A stretch of 34,543 nucleotides of DNA from Sphingobacterium thalpophilum (GTDB lineage Bacteria > Bacteroidota > Bacteroidia > Chitinophagales > Chitinophagaceae): assembly GCA_945871875.1 (NCBI GenBank), contig CAMBYC010000019.1, forward strand, positions 1-34,543, read 5' to 3'. The translations under genes were made by a program, and so were the position numbers. This document shows positions 1 through 8,577 of the stretch, piece by piece. Under the pieces are notes generated by a model that saw only the letters and a list, made by a program, of their open reading frames with translations, did no database searches and was not told the origin of the DNA. Positions within the stretch are counted from its first letter, which is position 1; every line of letters starts with the position of its first letter.

Positions 1-114
1 ATAATCAGGTTGTAAAGCATGTAATGGTGTGGTAGCATCTGTTTGTTTGGTTTGCCCAAATCCAGTTATTACCTGTAACAGAATTAAGATTATCGAAAAC
101 AATATTTTACGCAT
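1..114 (-). CDS. N-terminus of a secreted GH88/GH105-like hydrolase (partial)
   Basis: An open frame on the minus strand starts with ATG at 112-114 and runs off the left edge, giving 38 residues. It opens with a clear Sec signal peptide: MRK, then the hydrophobic stretch ILFSIILILLQVITGFG, then a likely cleavage near GFGQ. The following TTPLHALQPDY resembles the segment just after the signal peptide in many Bacteroidota GH88/GH105 unsaturated glycuronyl hydrolases; this is recalled family knowledge, not an alignment. It follows the second susD on the same strand after a 224-bp gap filled by a repeat structure, so it may be the last visible gene of the operon or have its own promoter. The secreted nature is secure. 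The enzyme family is tentative because the catalytic region lies outside the window. Confidence 0.5.
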   Translation of the reverse strand, partial: MRKILFSIILILLQVITGFGQTKQTDATTPLHALQPDY

Positions 115-119
115 AACTA

Positions 120-330
120 TTATGAATTATAAATTATGAATTATGAATTTGGGGGTAAATTATAATTTTAAATTTAGGGAACTCAATACATTCACTCAAT
201 ACATTTTTCATATCTCACAAATTACAAATGAGGTCTTAGGACATACAACATAAGACTTACGACTTAACACTTTTAGTACGCGAACTCATACTAATAACTC
301 ACAATTCATAATTCATAATTTATAATTCAT
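120..330. repeat. Inverted heptad-repeat structure between susD and the next gene
   Basis: Positions 122-149 and 303-330 are perfect reverse complements over 28 bp, including the single variant unit in each arm. The left arm is four heptamers, TTATGAA, TTATAAA, TTATGAA, TTATGAA, at 120-147. The right arm is the complement. The interior from about 209 to 303 also keeps a 7-bp rhythm, for example TAAGACT, TACGACT, TAACACT at 251-271. A 13-bp tandem direct repeat ACTCAATACATTY lies at 181-206. In the minus-strand transcript the arms could pair as a long AU-rich stem separating the susD stop from the next start. There is no U-tract, so it is not a standard intrinsic terminator. Confidence 0.85.
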
Positions 331-338
331 CCCCCCTC

Positions 339-2090
339 TTACCATTTAAACGGCAAATACCAATCTTTCCCCATAAGTTTTGCCCTTGCTGTTGACGCAG
401 AACCTGAGGAAACACCAGATTTTAATAACTTACTGTAAACTTTATCGGCAATAAAGGATGGATCATTTCTTCTAATGGCCACACGAAGCAAATCTGCCCA
501 ACGGGTTCCTTCAAATGCGTTTTCAAGTGCAGTTTCCTTAATCAAACCATTTTCGATAGTCAGCAAACTATCAGAAGCAGGCACATCAATATTTATCAAA
601 TTGGCTCTTGATCTAATTCCAATATTTCTATACCAATCGGCTCTATAATAAGGAACACCAGTGCTACCACTATTGCGTGCATCAAAATTGAATGGATACG
701 CTTCATTTAGAGTATTGTGAAAATTTGTAACATCAGATGTTGGTGCTGGATAAGCACCTGCAATTCCGCTGTTTAAAAGTCCCCAAGCCAAACGATATTT
801 TCCTACCCTATTTGCAGCTTCTGCAAAACGCATGTGCAACTGAGTTTGTCTAAACAAAAACCATTTGCCATTCTTTGTTAATAAATTGGTAGTAGGCAAT
901 GAATTGGTATAATTAATATAATTGTATAAATTTTTCATTGCCACTTGCTGACCACCAATAGTCATGGTACTCAATAATTTTCTTGCATCATAAGGTATAG
1001 ATCCGCCTTGAGCAGCTCTCTGAGTTTCTCCATCCCACAAGTCGTTTATTTCTTGGGATGGTTTTACCAAATAATTTCCTCCGATAGGTGAAAATAGTTT
1101 TATTAAAGTATTCTCTGGTTTGAACTTGCTATCAAAAGGAAGTACCCAAACCCATTCTCTATCAAAACCACTTGTACCAAACGGTTGTTCAAACATAATT
1201 CTCCACTGTGTGTTGTATATAAGTGTTGACGCATCTCCAGCTCTTGAATAACTGATGTAATGGTCTATATCGCCATTGCTGTCCCAACCTAATTTATATA
1301 AACTATAATATCTACCATCAACAACACCTTGTGTTCCTGTTTCCATTACTTGTCTATAGTTTTCTGATGCTTTCACATAATTGCCCTTCCACAAATGCAA
1401 ATCGCCTAAAACAACCTTTTTGTTTACATAAAACTTTTGTGTAGGATATCCATCTACAGTAATATTTAAGTTTGTACCTGCAGGATATACCTCTTTAAAG
1501 GGTAAGCGTTCTGTGAAGTTTATTAAGCTATCCAACAATACATCAAAAGAAAGCTTTGGAAAATTTGAAGCATTTTTAACGTCATCAACGTTTTTCAATG
1601 AACTTGTTACGTAAGGAACCTGACCAAAATGTATGCCCAATTGCAAATACAAAAAAGAACGTAAAGCTCCAATGTCTGAATAACGCTGGCTAAATTCTGC
1701 ATCATTCATCTTTTTTTCTTTCACCATTACTTGAAAACGCTCAAGTACGTCGTTACAATTGATGATGAGCTCATAAAAAGGTTTAGGGCTAGCGTAGGGA
1801 TTGTTTTCTGTTACGCTGTGTGTACTAATTTGTCGGAGGTTTTCATCTGCATTGTTAGTACAATCCAATAAATCGCCACGTAGTTCATTTAACACTACAT
1901 ACTGATCGGCTATGCCCATAAATTTTCCATAAATACCTATTACTGCAGCATCTGCATCATACACATTTTGGTAAGCCTGAGATTCATCTAGTTGGTCTTG
2001 GGGCTTGATATCGAAGATTTTTGTACACCCAGAAATACTCCACAACAAAAGAACATAAAATGTTGCACTTACTATATTTATTTTCTTCAT
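339..2090 (-). CDS. SusD/RagB-family nutrient-binding lipoprotein
   Basis: This 583-residue protein is a surface glycan-binding lipoprotein that caps its SusC partner. The N-terminus is a lipoprotein signal ending SISG-C, with Cys22 as the predicted lipidated residue. The mature start, TKIFDIKPQDQLDES, is typical of SusD, as are the helix-rich TPR-like N-terminal half and the late segments around ENAFEGTRWADLLRVAIRR, which match the conserved 'E...EG.R..DL.R' motif of RagB/SusD C-terminal regions. Length is normal for the family. It lies 51 bp downstream of the second susC, the usual susC-susD order. The ligand cannot be read from sequence. It is distant from the other SusD in this window (583 versus 518 residues), so the two pairs are not a recent duplication. 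Confidence 0.93.
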   Translation of the reverse strand: MKKINIVSATFYVLLLWSISGCTKIFDIKPQDQLDESQAYQNVYDADAAVIGIYGKFMGIADQYVVLNELRGDLLDCTNNADENLRQISTHSVTENNPYASPKPFYELIINCNDVLERFQVMVKEKKMNDAEFSQRYSDIGALRSFLYLQLGIHFGQVPYVTSSLKNVDDVKNASNFPKLSFDVLLDSLINFTERLPFKEVYPAGTNLNITVDGYPTQKFYVNKKVVLGDLHLWKGNYVKASENYRQVMETGTQGVVDGRYYSLYKLGWDSNGDIDHYISYSRAGDASTLIYNTQWRIMFEQPFGTSGFDREWVWVLPFDSKFKPENTLIKLFSPIGGNYLVKPSQEINDLWDGETQRAAQGGSIPYDARKLLSTMTIGGQQVAMKNLYNYINYTNSLPTTNLLTKNGKWFLFRQTQLHMRFAEAANRVGKYRLAWGLLNSGIAGAYPAPTSDVTNFHNTLNEAYPFNFDARNSGSTGVPYYRADWYRNIGIRSRANLINIDVPASDSLLTIENGLIKETALENAFEGTRWADLLRVAIRRNDPSFIADKVYSKLLKSGVSSGSASTARAKLMGKDWYLPFKW

Positions 2091-2141
2091 AACTGAAGGA
2101 CAATTTAAAATTCGAAAATTATTTTTACTTATTGAGATAGA

Positions 2142-5100
2142 TTATAATCCGATTCTAGCACCAATGGTTAGGGTTTTGTACATAGGATTATATCCCATAT
2201 CAATACCTTGAGCAAATATTGAGTTTGATGCACTGAATTCTGGATTAAAGCCTGAATATTTTGTTAGTGTAAACAGGTTGTCGCCACTCAAATAGATAGA
2301 TGCGTTTTTAATAAATTTATCTTTAAATGGAATTGCATAGTTGAGAGAAGCATTGCGCAAATTCAAGTAAGACCCATCTTCTATCCATCTGGTGCTGAAT
2401 CTGTTATTACCCAATGGATCTCCAAAAGTAGCCCTTGGCATGTTGGTAGATTGTCCCTCAGCTCTCCATCTATTTACTACACTATTTAATTGGTTTTCCA
2501 ATGTACTCGCAGATTCCAACTTGTAGCGTAAGTAATTGTAAACATCATTTCCTTGAGAAAAAACAAACAACGTGGTTAATGAAAAACGTCCAAAAACCAA
2601 TCTGCTGTTGATGCTTCCAAAGAAATCGGGAGTAGGGTTACCAATTACTTTTCTATCTTTTTCATCTATTATACGATCCCCATTGATGTCTTTAAACTTT
2701 ACATCTCCACCTTTAAAAGGACTAAAAGTGCCATCGGAGTTTTTCATTCTTAAATCTGCATTACTTGCTTCTAAGTTTGAGCTAAAAACACCATCCGCAG
2801 TATAGCCATAGAACAATGTTGCAACATTGTTGTTTTGGGTTAAAATCGTGGCATTGGCATATTGGGTGGTTAAACTACCGTTCGGAACGGATAATATCTT
2901 GTTTTTGTTTGAGGCAACTGTAGCTCCAATATCCCATCTCAACTTTTTCTTATTTACTACATTAATATTAAACCCTGCTTCAATACCAGTATTCAACATA
3001 CTTCCACCATTTGTAAGTACATTAGTAAAACCAGTTTGTGCTGCAATATTTTCATAAACCAACATATTTTCCGTTTTGTTGCGATATGCATCAACAGAAA
3101 GATTTATGCGCTCATTCCAAAATGCAAGGTCTAAACCTACATTAAACTTTTTATTTGTTTCCCACTGGATCGCAGGATTTGGAATTCCACTTCTTACCAA
3201 ACCTTGCATACCAAGTAAATTTTGGGAACTATAAGTTTGTCTGCTCGAGTAATTCCCAATATCATCATTTCCTGCGTAACTGTAATTGATACGCAACTTC
3301 AACATGTCAAAAGAAGATGTTGCCATAAATTTCTCAGAAGAAATCAACCAAGCAGCACCAAGAGATGGCATCAATGCAAAGCTGTTTCCTCCAATATTAA
3401 CTCCATTTGCAACTTGCTTACCAAATCTTGAAGAACCATCTAAAGCTGTATTAAAAGAGAAAAACAACTTGTTCTTGAATCCATAATCAAAATTGAAATA
3501 GGCATTCATCCAATTCCACTCTCCAATGCCACCACCCGTTTGGCGCAATGCATTGTTGCCGTTTTGTACACTGATAAGTTCATCTGTTGCAGAATTATAG
3601 CCCAATGTAAAATCTTGCTCCCCTTTATTATGCTGGTAGCGGACACCCAATCTCGACAACACATTATGATTTAAATTATAGGTTTTTTTAAACTCTAACC
3701 TTGAATCTGAGTAAATCGAAAACAACCTTTTTACCTGTGTACCCAATCTGCTATCAATTATAGCATTGGTTGTAGTATCATCAGCAACACCTTTTCTTGG
3801 TACAAAAATATTTTCTCTTATTTTATCATACACCACACCAAATAAAGTAGATGCCGAAATTGAATTACTGATGTCATAATTAAACTTATAAGAACCTAAA
3901 AATCTATAATAGCGGTTATAAGCTTGCATATTTTCAATCAAAACTGAGGGATTACTGAAACCCAATACATCTGTTTCATCAAGGTTGGGAGAAAAAATTC
4001 CTTTCTCATTCAATTCGTAAGCGGTTAAAAACGGCGACTTTGTTAACGCACCATACAAAGGGGCTGTCTTTTGTACTACACCTTGGTATTTTAGGTTGTT
4101 TTCATTGTATGTAAATGCAAGATTAGCTACTCCTGTGAATTTTTTTGAGAAATTAAATGCAGCATTAAACCTTGTATTGTAACGTTTTAAATCAGTATTT
4201 TTTATTACCCCTTCATTTTGGCTATACCCAACACTTAATGCATATTTTGCTATGTTATCACCACCAGTTACTTTAAGAAAAAGGTTTTGATTCATACTAT
4301 TGCTAAAAACATTTTTTTGCCAATTGGTATTGTTGTGGTATCTGTAATAGCTTTTGTTGTTGGTAGAATCATCAATCATATATGGCAATGCACCAATTGC
4401 AGCCGCAGACAAACCTCTGCTTTGTAACATTTCGTTTAGGTAGGTTCTATAATTGTTGGCATCCATAACTGGCATAAAATCGGGTGCTTGGTTAAAGCTT
4501 GTATAAACCCCAAAATCAATATTGGTTGCCTCTTGTTTTGCCTTTGAAGTTGTTATTATGATTGCTCCATTTGCTCCTTTGGTACCATAAATAGAAGATG
4601 CATCTTTAATTATAGTATAATTGTCAATATCTCCTACATTGATAAGAGAAAGTGGATTGGTATAATTGTTATCTATGATGCTTTTTCCATAATCGTTTAC
4701 ATCATACACCATTCCATCGATTACAAATAGCGGTGAATTGGTTGCATAAAGAGAATTGTATCCCCTTAAAAACAAGTTGGCACCAACCCCCGGTGTTCCT
4801 GAACGTCTGATGGCGTTTAATCCACTAACCTGACCTTGCAACAATGCATCTGGTGTTTCAAATGGTCTGTTCCATGAGCTATTGGCATCATACCCAGCAA
4901 CTGCAGCAGTTGAATTTCTTTTGGCAATACTTCCAAAAGGCAATACCACCTGCTCCTGAAAGGAAACGCTTGATTCGCTCAACAAAGCCGCTTCAATAGT
5001 GTTTCTCCCTTTCAATGAAATTACTTTTGTATCGTATCCCTCAGCAACTATTTCTAAATCCGCTGTATAAGATGGTACATTTAAAGTAAACGCCCCTTTT

Positions 5101-5330
5101 TCGTCAGTAATGGCTGCCGAAAAGTTTTTAACCGTGATATTAACTCCACCAATTCCCTTTTTTGTAGCAGCATCTGTTACAATACCTTTTAAAGGCAACT
5201 TGGTTTCTTTTTTTGCTGAAGATTGTCCAGTAGGTTTTAGCATTACTTGAGCAGACAGCTGCTGGGAAGCAAATAATACACCCGTCAACAATGTTGATGC
5301 GATCAGGTTATGCAATGTAGTCTTTATCAT
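2142..5330 (-). CDS. SusC/RagA-family TonB-dependent outer-membrane receptor
   Basis: A protein of about 1062 residues forming a TonB-dependent beta-barrel that imports oligosaccharides with SusD. The open frame reaches a TTG at 5357, but the ATG at 5328-5330 gives a proper Sec signal peptide (MIKTTLHN, hydrophobic core, LSAQ), so I place the start there. After the signal comes a carboxypeptidase-regulatory-like domain (LKGIVTDAATKKGIGGVNI onward), then a plug domain with the SusC-type stretch NSPLFVIDGMVYDVNDYG, then a long barrel ending TLTIGARIGL. There is no STN domain or long N-terminal extension, so it looks like a plain nutrient receptor, not a sigma/anti-sigma transducer. It begins 27 bp after the preceding FAS1 gene stop and precedes its susD by 51 bp. 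Confidence 0.93.
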   Translation of the reverse strand: MIKTTLHNLIASTLLTGVLFASQQLSAQVMLKPTGQSSAKKETKLPLKGIVTDAATKKGIGGVNITVKNFSAAITDEKGAFTLNVPSYTADLEIVAEGYDTKVISLKGRNTIEAALLSESSVSFQEQVVLPFGSIAKRNSTAAVAGYDANSSWNRPFETPDALLQGQVSGLNAIRRSGTPGVGANLFLRGYNSLYATNSPLFVIDGMVYDVNDYGKSIIDNNYTNPLSLINVGDIDNYTIIKDASSIYGTKGANGAIIITTSKAKQEATNIDFGVYTSFNQAPDFMPVMDANNYRTYLNEMLQSRGLSAAAIGALPYMIDDSTNNKSYYRYHNNTNWQKNVFSNSMNQNLFLKVTGGDNIAKYALSVGYSQNEGVIKNTDLKRYNTRFNAAFNFSKKFTGVANLAFTYNENNLKYQGVVQKTAPLYGALTKSPFLTAYELNEKGIFSPNLDETDVLGFSNPSVLIENMQAYNRYYRFLGSYKFNYDISNSISASTLFGVVYDKIRENIFVPRKGVADDTTTNAIIDSRLGTQVKRLFSIYSDSRLEFKKTYNLNHNVLSRLGVRYQHNKGEQDFTLGYNSATDELISVQNGNNALRQTGGGIGEWNWMNAYFNFDYGFKNKLFFSFNTALDGSSRFGKQVANGVNIGGNSFALMPSLGAAWLISSEKFMATSSFDMLKLRINYSYAGNDDIGNYSSRQTYSSQNLLGMQGLVRSGIPNPAIQWETNKKFNVGLDLAFWNERINLSVDAYRNKTENMLVYENIAAQTGFTNVLTNGGSMLNTGIEAGFNINVVNKKKLRWDIGATVASNKNKILSVPNGSLTTQYANATILTQNNNVATLFYGYTADGVFSSNLEASNADLRMKNSDGTFSPFKGGDVKFKDINGDRIIDEKDRKVIGNPTPDFFGSINSRLVFGRFSLTTLFVFSQGNDVYNYLRYKLESASTLENQLNSVVNRWRAEGQSTNMPRATFGDPLGNNRFSTRWIEDGSYLNLRNASLNYAIPFKDKFIKNASIYLSGDNLFTLTKYSGFNPEFSASNSIFAQGIDMGYNPMYKTLTIGARIGL

Positions 5331-5357
5331 TACGAATATCTTTTTTTGTTCTTTCAA

Positions 5358-6800
5358 TTATAAGCTTGGTACAAGTTTGATATAATCACAAACCAATGGA
5401 TTTGCAGCTGCAGTAGTACTATTTGCTGCCACAAGAAATATATTCAAAATCGGTGCATACTTGGGTACAGAAAATTCACCGATATATATTTCATCTAATC
5501 TATTTAAGGCTATTGTTGTGTAAGGGAATGTTGTAGATGCAGCTGTTCCTATACCCAATTTTTGTGTAAATGTTACCGTTTGAAAATCATTTACCGCAAC
5601 CCAATAAGCCTTGTATTTGATAGATGGTATTTCTGGCAAATCATAACGAATATTGAATAATGCTATACCATGATTCAACACCAAAACATCTTTATAATCC
5701 AATCCAGTTAAAGTATTGAAACGTTCCCTAAAAAAAGTATTACTCCTTCTATCGTTGCTGGTTGCAGCATATTTTTCAGCTTCTACTACAATGGTTTTAA
5801 ATTTACTAGCAGGTTGTACATCCATTTTATTCATGATATAAACAATACCATTGCTGGTTTTGATTGTTTTCACAATATTGGCTTTATTAACAGGAAGTTT
5901 TGTTCCAAATTTAGAAAAAATGGTGTCTGGAATTGAAGCAGGATTGTATAAAGTATCTACTGCAAAATCTTTAACCACATTCCAACTGGTAACAAGTGTA
6001 TTGCTGTCTGTTGTATTTGTAGAAAAATAGGGAGTAAACTTTGTGATTTCCGCATCCCAAGTGGCATCTTCCAACATAAATAAGGTGAATTGCTTCTGTT
6101 CTTGCTTAAGGTCATGCACTTTATTCCAATATAAATTTGTAAATATTGAATCCGTTCCGGCTTGATAAATGGGCTCTCCTGTAGATGGCTTAATTCCTAC
6201 AACAACAGCATTGGTGAGGTCAAACACATTTCTAAACAATGACAACATGAATGTTTTTTGTTTAGATGGTGCATTGACATTGTTATTGATAAATTCCCAG
6301 CAATTTTCGAGTGCCGGTATAGATTGGTCCATAATCTGCAACAATCCGTTTGATGCGTAATTATCAGCGGTTTTGATGGTTGCATCTTCCAATTTAGATT
6401 TCATCATATTGGAGAATTTTCCATTGATCATGCTGATGCGGGTTGTTGCTGTCACATCGCTAGTTCTGTACAATTGAGTAGCAATATGATTGCCAACAAA
6501 CAATTTTAGCTTGATGGGATCATTAATGATGGCGGCATCTAAAGTGGCTAACGACTTGTTTACAGGTGCAAATACAGTATAATTCTTTGATGAACTGATT
6601 ACTTTGTCATATCCTGTTTGAGCCAAATATTTGGCAAAACTGCTTAAATCTGGATTTGCATTAATCAATTCAAATAGATTTTGCTTTAATGATGTATCGG
6701 TAATATCGTTTCTGGTATCATTTATTTTGCTGCATCCTAAAAGCATCGTTAACATGATGCTTACTGAATACAATAAAAAACTTTTATAGCTGCACTTCAT
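5358..6800 (-). CDS. Fasciclin (FAS1) domain lipoprotein with C-terminal beta domain
   Basis: A 480-residue predicted lipoprotein with signal MKCSYKSFLLYSVSIMLTMLLG-Cys23. Two FAS1-like modules are visible. The first (about 40-165) contains NYTVFAPVNKSL and ends with NGLLQIMDQSI. The second (about 168-330) contains QFTLFMLEDATWD and ends with NGIVYIMNKM at 317-326. The remaining 335-480 are beta-rich, start with KTIVVEAEKYA and end with PLVCDYIKLVPSL, a closing pattern common in galactose-binding-like beta sandwiches. I infer a carbohydrate- or surface-binding role. FAS1 domains are adhesion modules in general; their job next to SusCD is not established. The gene sits between another FAS1 lipoprotein and a susC, same strand, short gaps, so it is part of the operon. 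Confidence 0.85.
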   Translation of the reverse strand: MKCSYKSFLLYSVSIMLTMLLGCSKINDTRNDITDTSLKQNLFELINANPDLSSFAKYLAQTGYDKVISSSKNYTVFAPVNKSLATLDAAIINDPIKLKLFVGNHIATQLYRTSDVTATTRISMINGKFSNMMKSKLEDATIKTADNYASNGLLQIMDQSIPALENCWEFINNNVNAPSKQKTFMLSLFRNVFDLTNAVVVGIKPSTGEPIYQAGTDSIFTNLYWNKVHDLKQEQKQFTLFMLEDATWDAEITKFTPYFSTNTTDSNTLVTSWNVVKDFAVDTLYNPASIPDTIFSKFGTKLPVNKANIVKTIKTSNGIVYIMNKMDVQPASKFKTIVVEAEKYAATSNDRRSNTFFRERFNTLTGLDYKDVLVLNHGIALFNIRYDLPEIPSIKYKAYWVAVNDFQTVTFTQKLGIGTAASTTFPYTTIALNRLDEIYIGEFSVPKYAPILNIFLVAANSTTAAANPLVCDYIKLVPSL

Positions 6801-6850
6801 TGCTGGATAATTTTAGTGTTTACTTTTAACTTTGTTTTTCTTTGGATAGA

Positions 6851-8542
6851 TTAAAAATAGATCATACTACCGTCGGGTCTGAAACGAGGCAAAATTTGAT
6901 CTTGATTTATGGGAATAAAATGAATCATGTCTAGGTTATTGTTGTTTTGTGTACCAACCAATGCTGTGATTCTTATCAATTGCTGTTGGGTAGTGGTAAA
7001 TTCTATTACCCCTACTTGCCTAGCAGCCCATAAATTACTTACGTTTTCGGTATATCTTTTCCATCCGATGGCTTCAATTTCTGCGTCAGTACCTGCAGGT
7101 CTAACATCAGTAAAATTCATTGTCCTTTGCATAAGAACACCATTTACGGTTACTTGACAAAGCATATTAGAACTACTGGATTGTTTTTGTTGTCTATAGC
7201 AAATCCAAACTTTATATTTTCCTTTTACAATTGGCGGTGTGCGCATTTCCCACCATATTGGTCTACTTGGTAAACCTAATGGCAACATATTTATATCTGC
7301 GTTGAATGCATAGTTAGTAATTGAACTTGCTGTAGAAAATACATAAGACATTACGTTGGTTCCAGCCAATGAGCCCCAACCCCAATAATGATCTTTAATA
7401 GGCTTATCTGCTTCTGTTGCTCTTACAAAATTGTAATTGGCTTTTTTATAATAAGCAGGCAATTTTTTTAACTCATCAAAAGAAGAAACATCCCAATACA
7501 AGGGTGCTGGCTTTCTGTATTTCACCATAAAATGTGCCGCGGCATCATGCCATACACCGTTTGTTGCAGCAATATCACTTTTGTCTCTTGTCAATACTAC
7601 ACCTGGCTCTACCACTCCATTGAATTCATCTTGATTTACCAACACATTCTGATTGATCAACTTGATACTAATAACCTCTTGTGGCAATAAGGTTTCATGT
7701 GTTGGAGTTGAGATAATATCTCCCAAAAACTTAAGCCCCATACTAATATGATAGGCAATATACATATTCAAACTGTCGTTTGGCAAAGTTGGATTTCCTG
7801 TTTTTGAATATTTTGCTTTTAATGATGCATAAGAGGTTATTCCACTATCCGCTAATGCCTTGTTGCTTTCAGCAAAAACCGTTAGCCAACGCTTGGATGA
7901 ATCAGCGTTAACAGTATTTAATCTTGTAAAAAAACCTGTTTCTTTCATTGCCTGGACAAATATTGAATAATTTACATTTTCCTCTAATTGGGTAGCAATT
8001 GTTTTTACTGCCGGACGCAAAACATTGTCTATCACATGAATTATACCATTTCCTACTTTAACATTTGAATTTAATACCAATGCTTGGCGATTGATTAAAT
8101 AACTTGAAGCACCATTTTTATTTGCTACTGATGTTACCAAATATTGACCATACATAGTAATAACGGGTAACTTTCCGTCTGTAAATGAACTGGTATAAAT
8201 GGTGTCTTCCAATAAATGTAAACGAACCATATCTTTTAATGTATTTAAATCAGCTACATCAACAGATGCTGCTCCTAAAGCAGTTAAGTAGTTATTAACA
8301 CCGCTATTGGTTGGTGCAAAACAAGTGTAAGACCCATAAGCATTTAAAAAAGCGGTATTGCCAGTTCTATCTAATATCTTCTTAAACAAAGAAAATGAAT
8401 CCAAGTGATTTTCTAAATATCCAACAATGTTTACATCACTGGTTGTAGTTTGTTGAATATCAAGCTTTTTACAGCCTATAGATGAAAAAATTATTGAAGT
8501 GGTAAGCACCAATCCTACAATAAGTATCGTTAATTTATTCAT
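6851..8542 (-). CDS. Fasciclin (FAS1) domain lipoprotein with larger C-terminal domain
   Basis: A 563-residue predicted lipoprotein, lipidated at Cys24 after SSIG. FAS1 module 1 spans about 45-178, with YTCFAPTNSGVNNYL near 72-86 and GIIHVIDNVL at 166-175. Module 2 spans about 188-340, with WLTVFAESNKAL and NGVWHDAAAHFMV at 328-340. Residues 345-563 form a separate C-terminal domain rich in aromatics (PIWWEMRTPPIVKGKYKVWI) that ends LDMIHFIPINQ, similar in layout to the C-terminal domain of the next gene. It may correspond to a domain such as DUF5108 found after FAS1 in Bacteroidota, but I cannot confirm this. It follows susD by 35 bp and precedes a related FAS1 gene by 50 bp. Confidence 0.85.
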   Translation of the reverse strand: MNKLTILIVGLVLTTSIIFSSIGCKKLDIQQTTTSDVNIVGYLENHLDSFSLFKKILDRTGNTAFLNAYGSYTCFAPTNSGVNNYLTALGAASVDVADLNTLKDMVRLHLLEDTIYTSSFTDGKLPVITMYGQYLVTSVANKNGASSYLINRQALVLNSNVKVGNGIIHVIDNVLRPAVKTIATQLEENVNYSIFVQAMKETGFFTRLNTVNADSSKRWLTVFAESNKALADSGITSYASLKAKYSKTGNPTLPNDSLNMYIAYHISMGLKFLGDIISTPTHETLLPQEVISIKLINQNVLVNQDEFNGVVEPGVVLTRDKSDIAATNGVWHDAAAHFMVKYRKPAPLYWDVSSFDELKKLPAYYKKANYNFVRATEADKPIKDHYWGWGSLAGTNVMSYVFSTASSITNYAFNADINMLPLGLPSRPIWWEMRTPPIVKGKYKVWICYRQQKQSSSSNMLCQVTVNGVLMQRTMNFTDVRPAGTDAEIEAIGWKRYTENVSNLWAARQVGVIEFTTTQQQLIRITALVGTQNNNNLDMIHFIPINQDQILPRFRPDGSMIYF

Positions 8543-8577
8543 TTTGTTAAAATTATTTTATGAAATATTTTAGGGGA

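Noticed and set aside
120-330. Insertion sequence
   Set aside because: No transposase frame lies inside and no target-site duplication is apparent; at most a small non-autonomous element.
5331-5357. Nine-codon N-terminal extension of the second SusC from a TTG start
   Set aside because: It directly abuts the previous stop codon, adds charged residues before a good signal peptide, and an ATG follows at 5328-5330.
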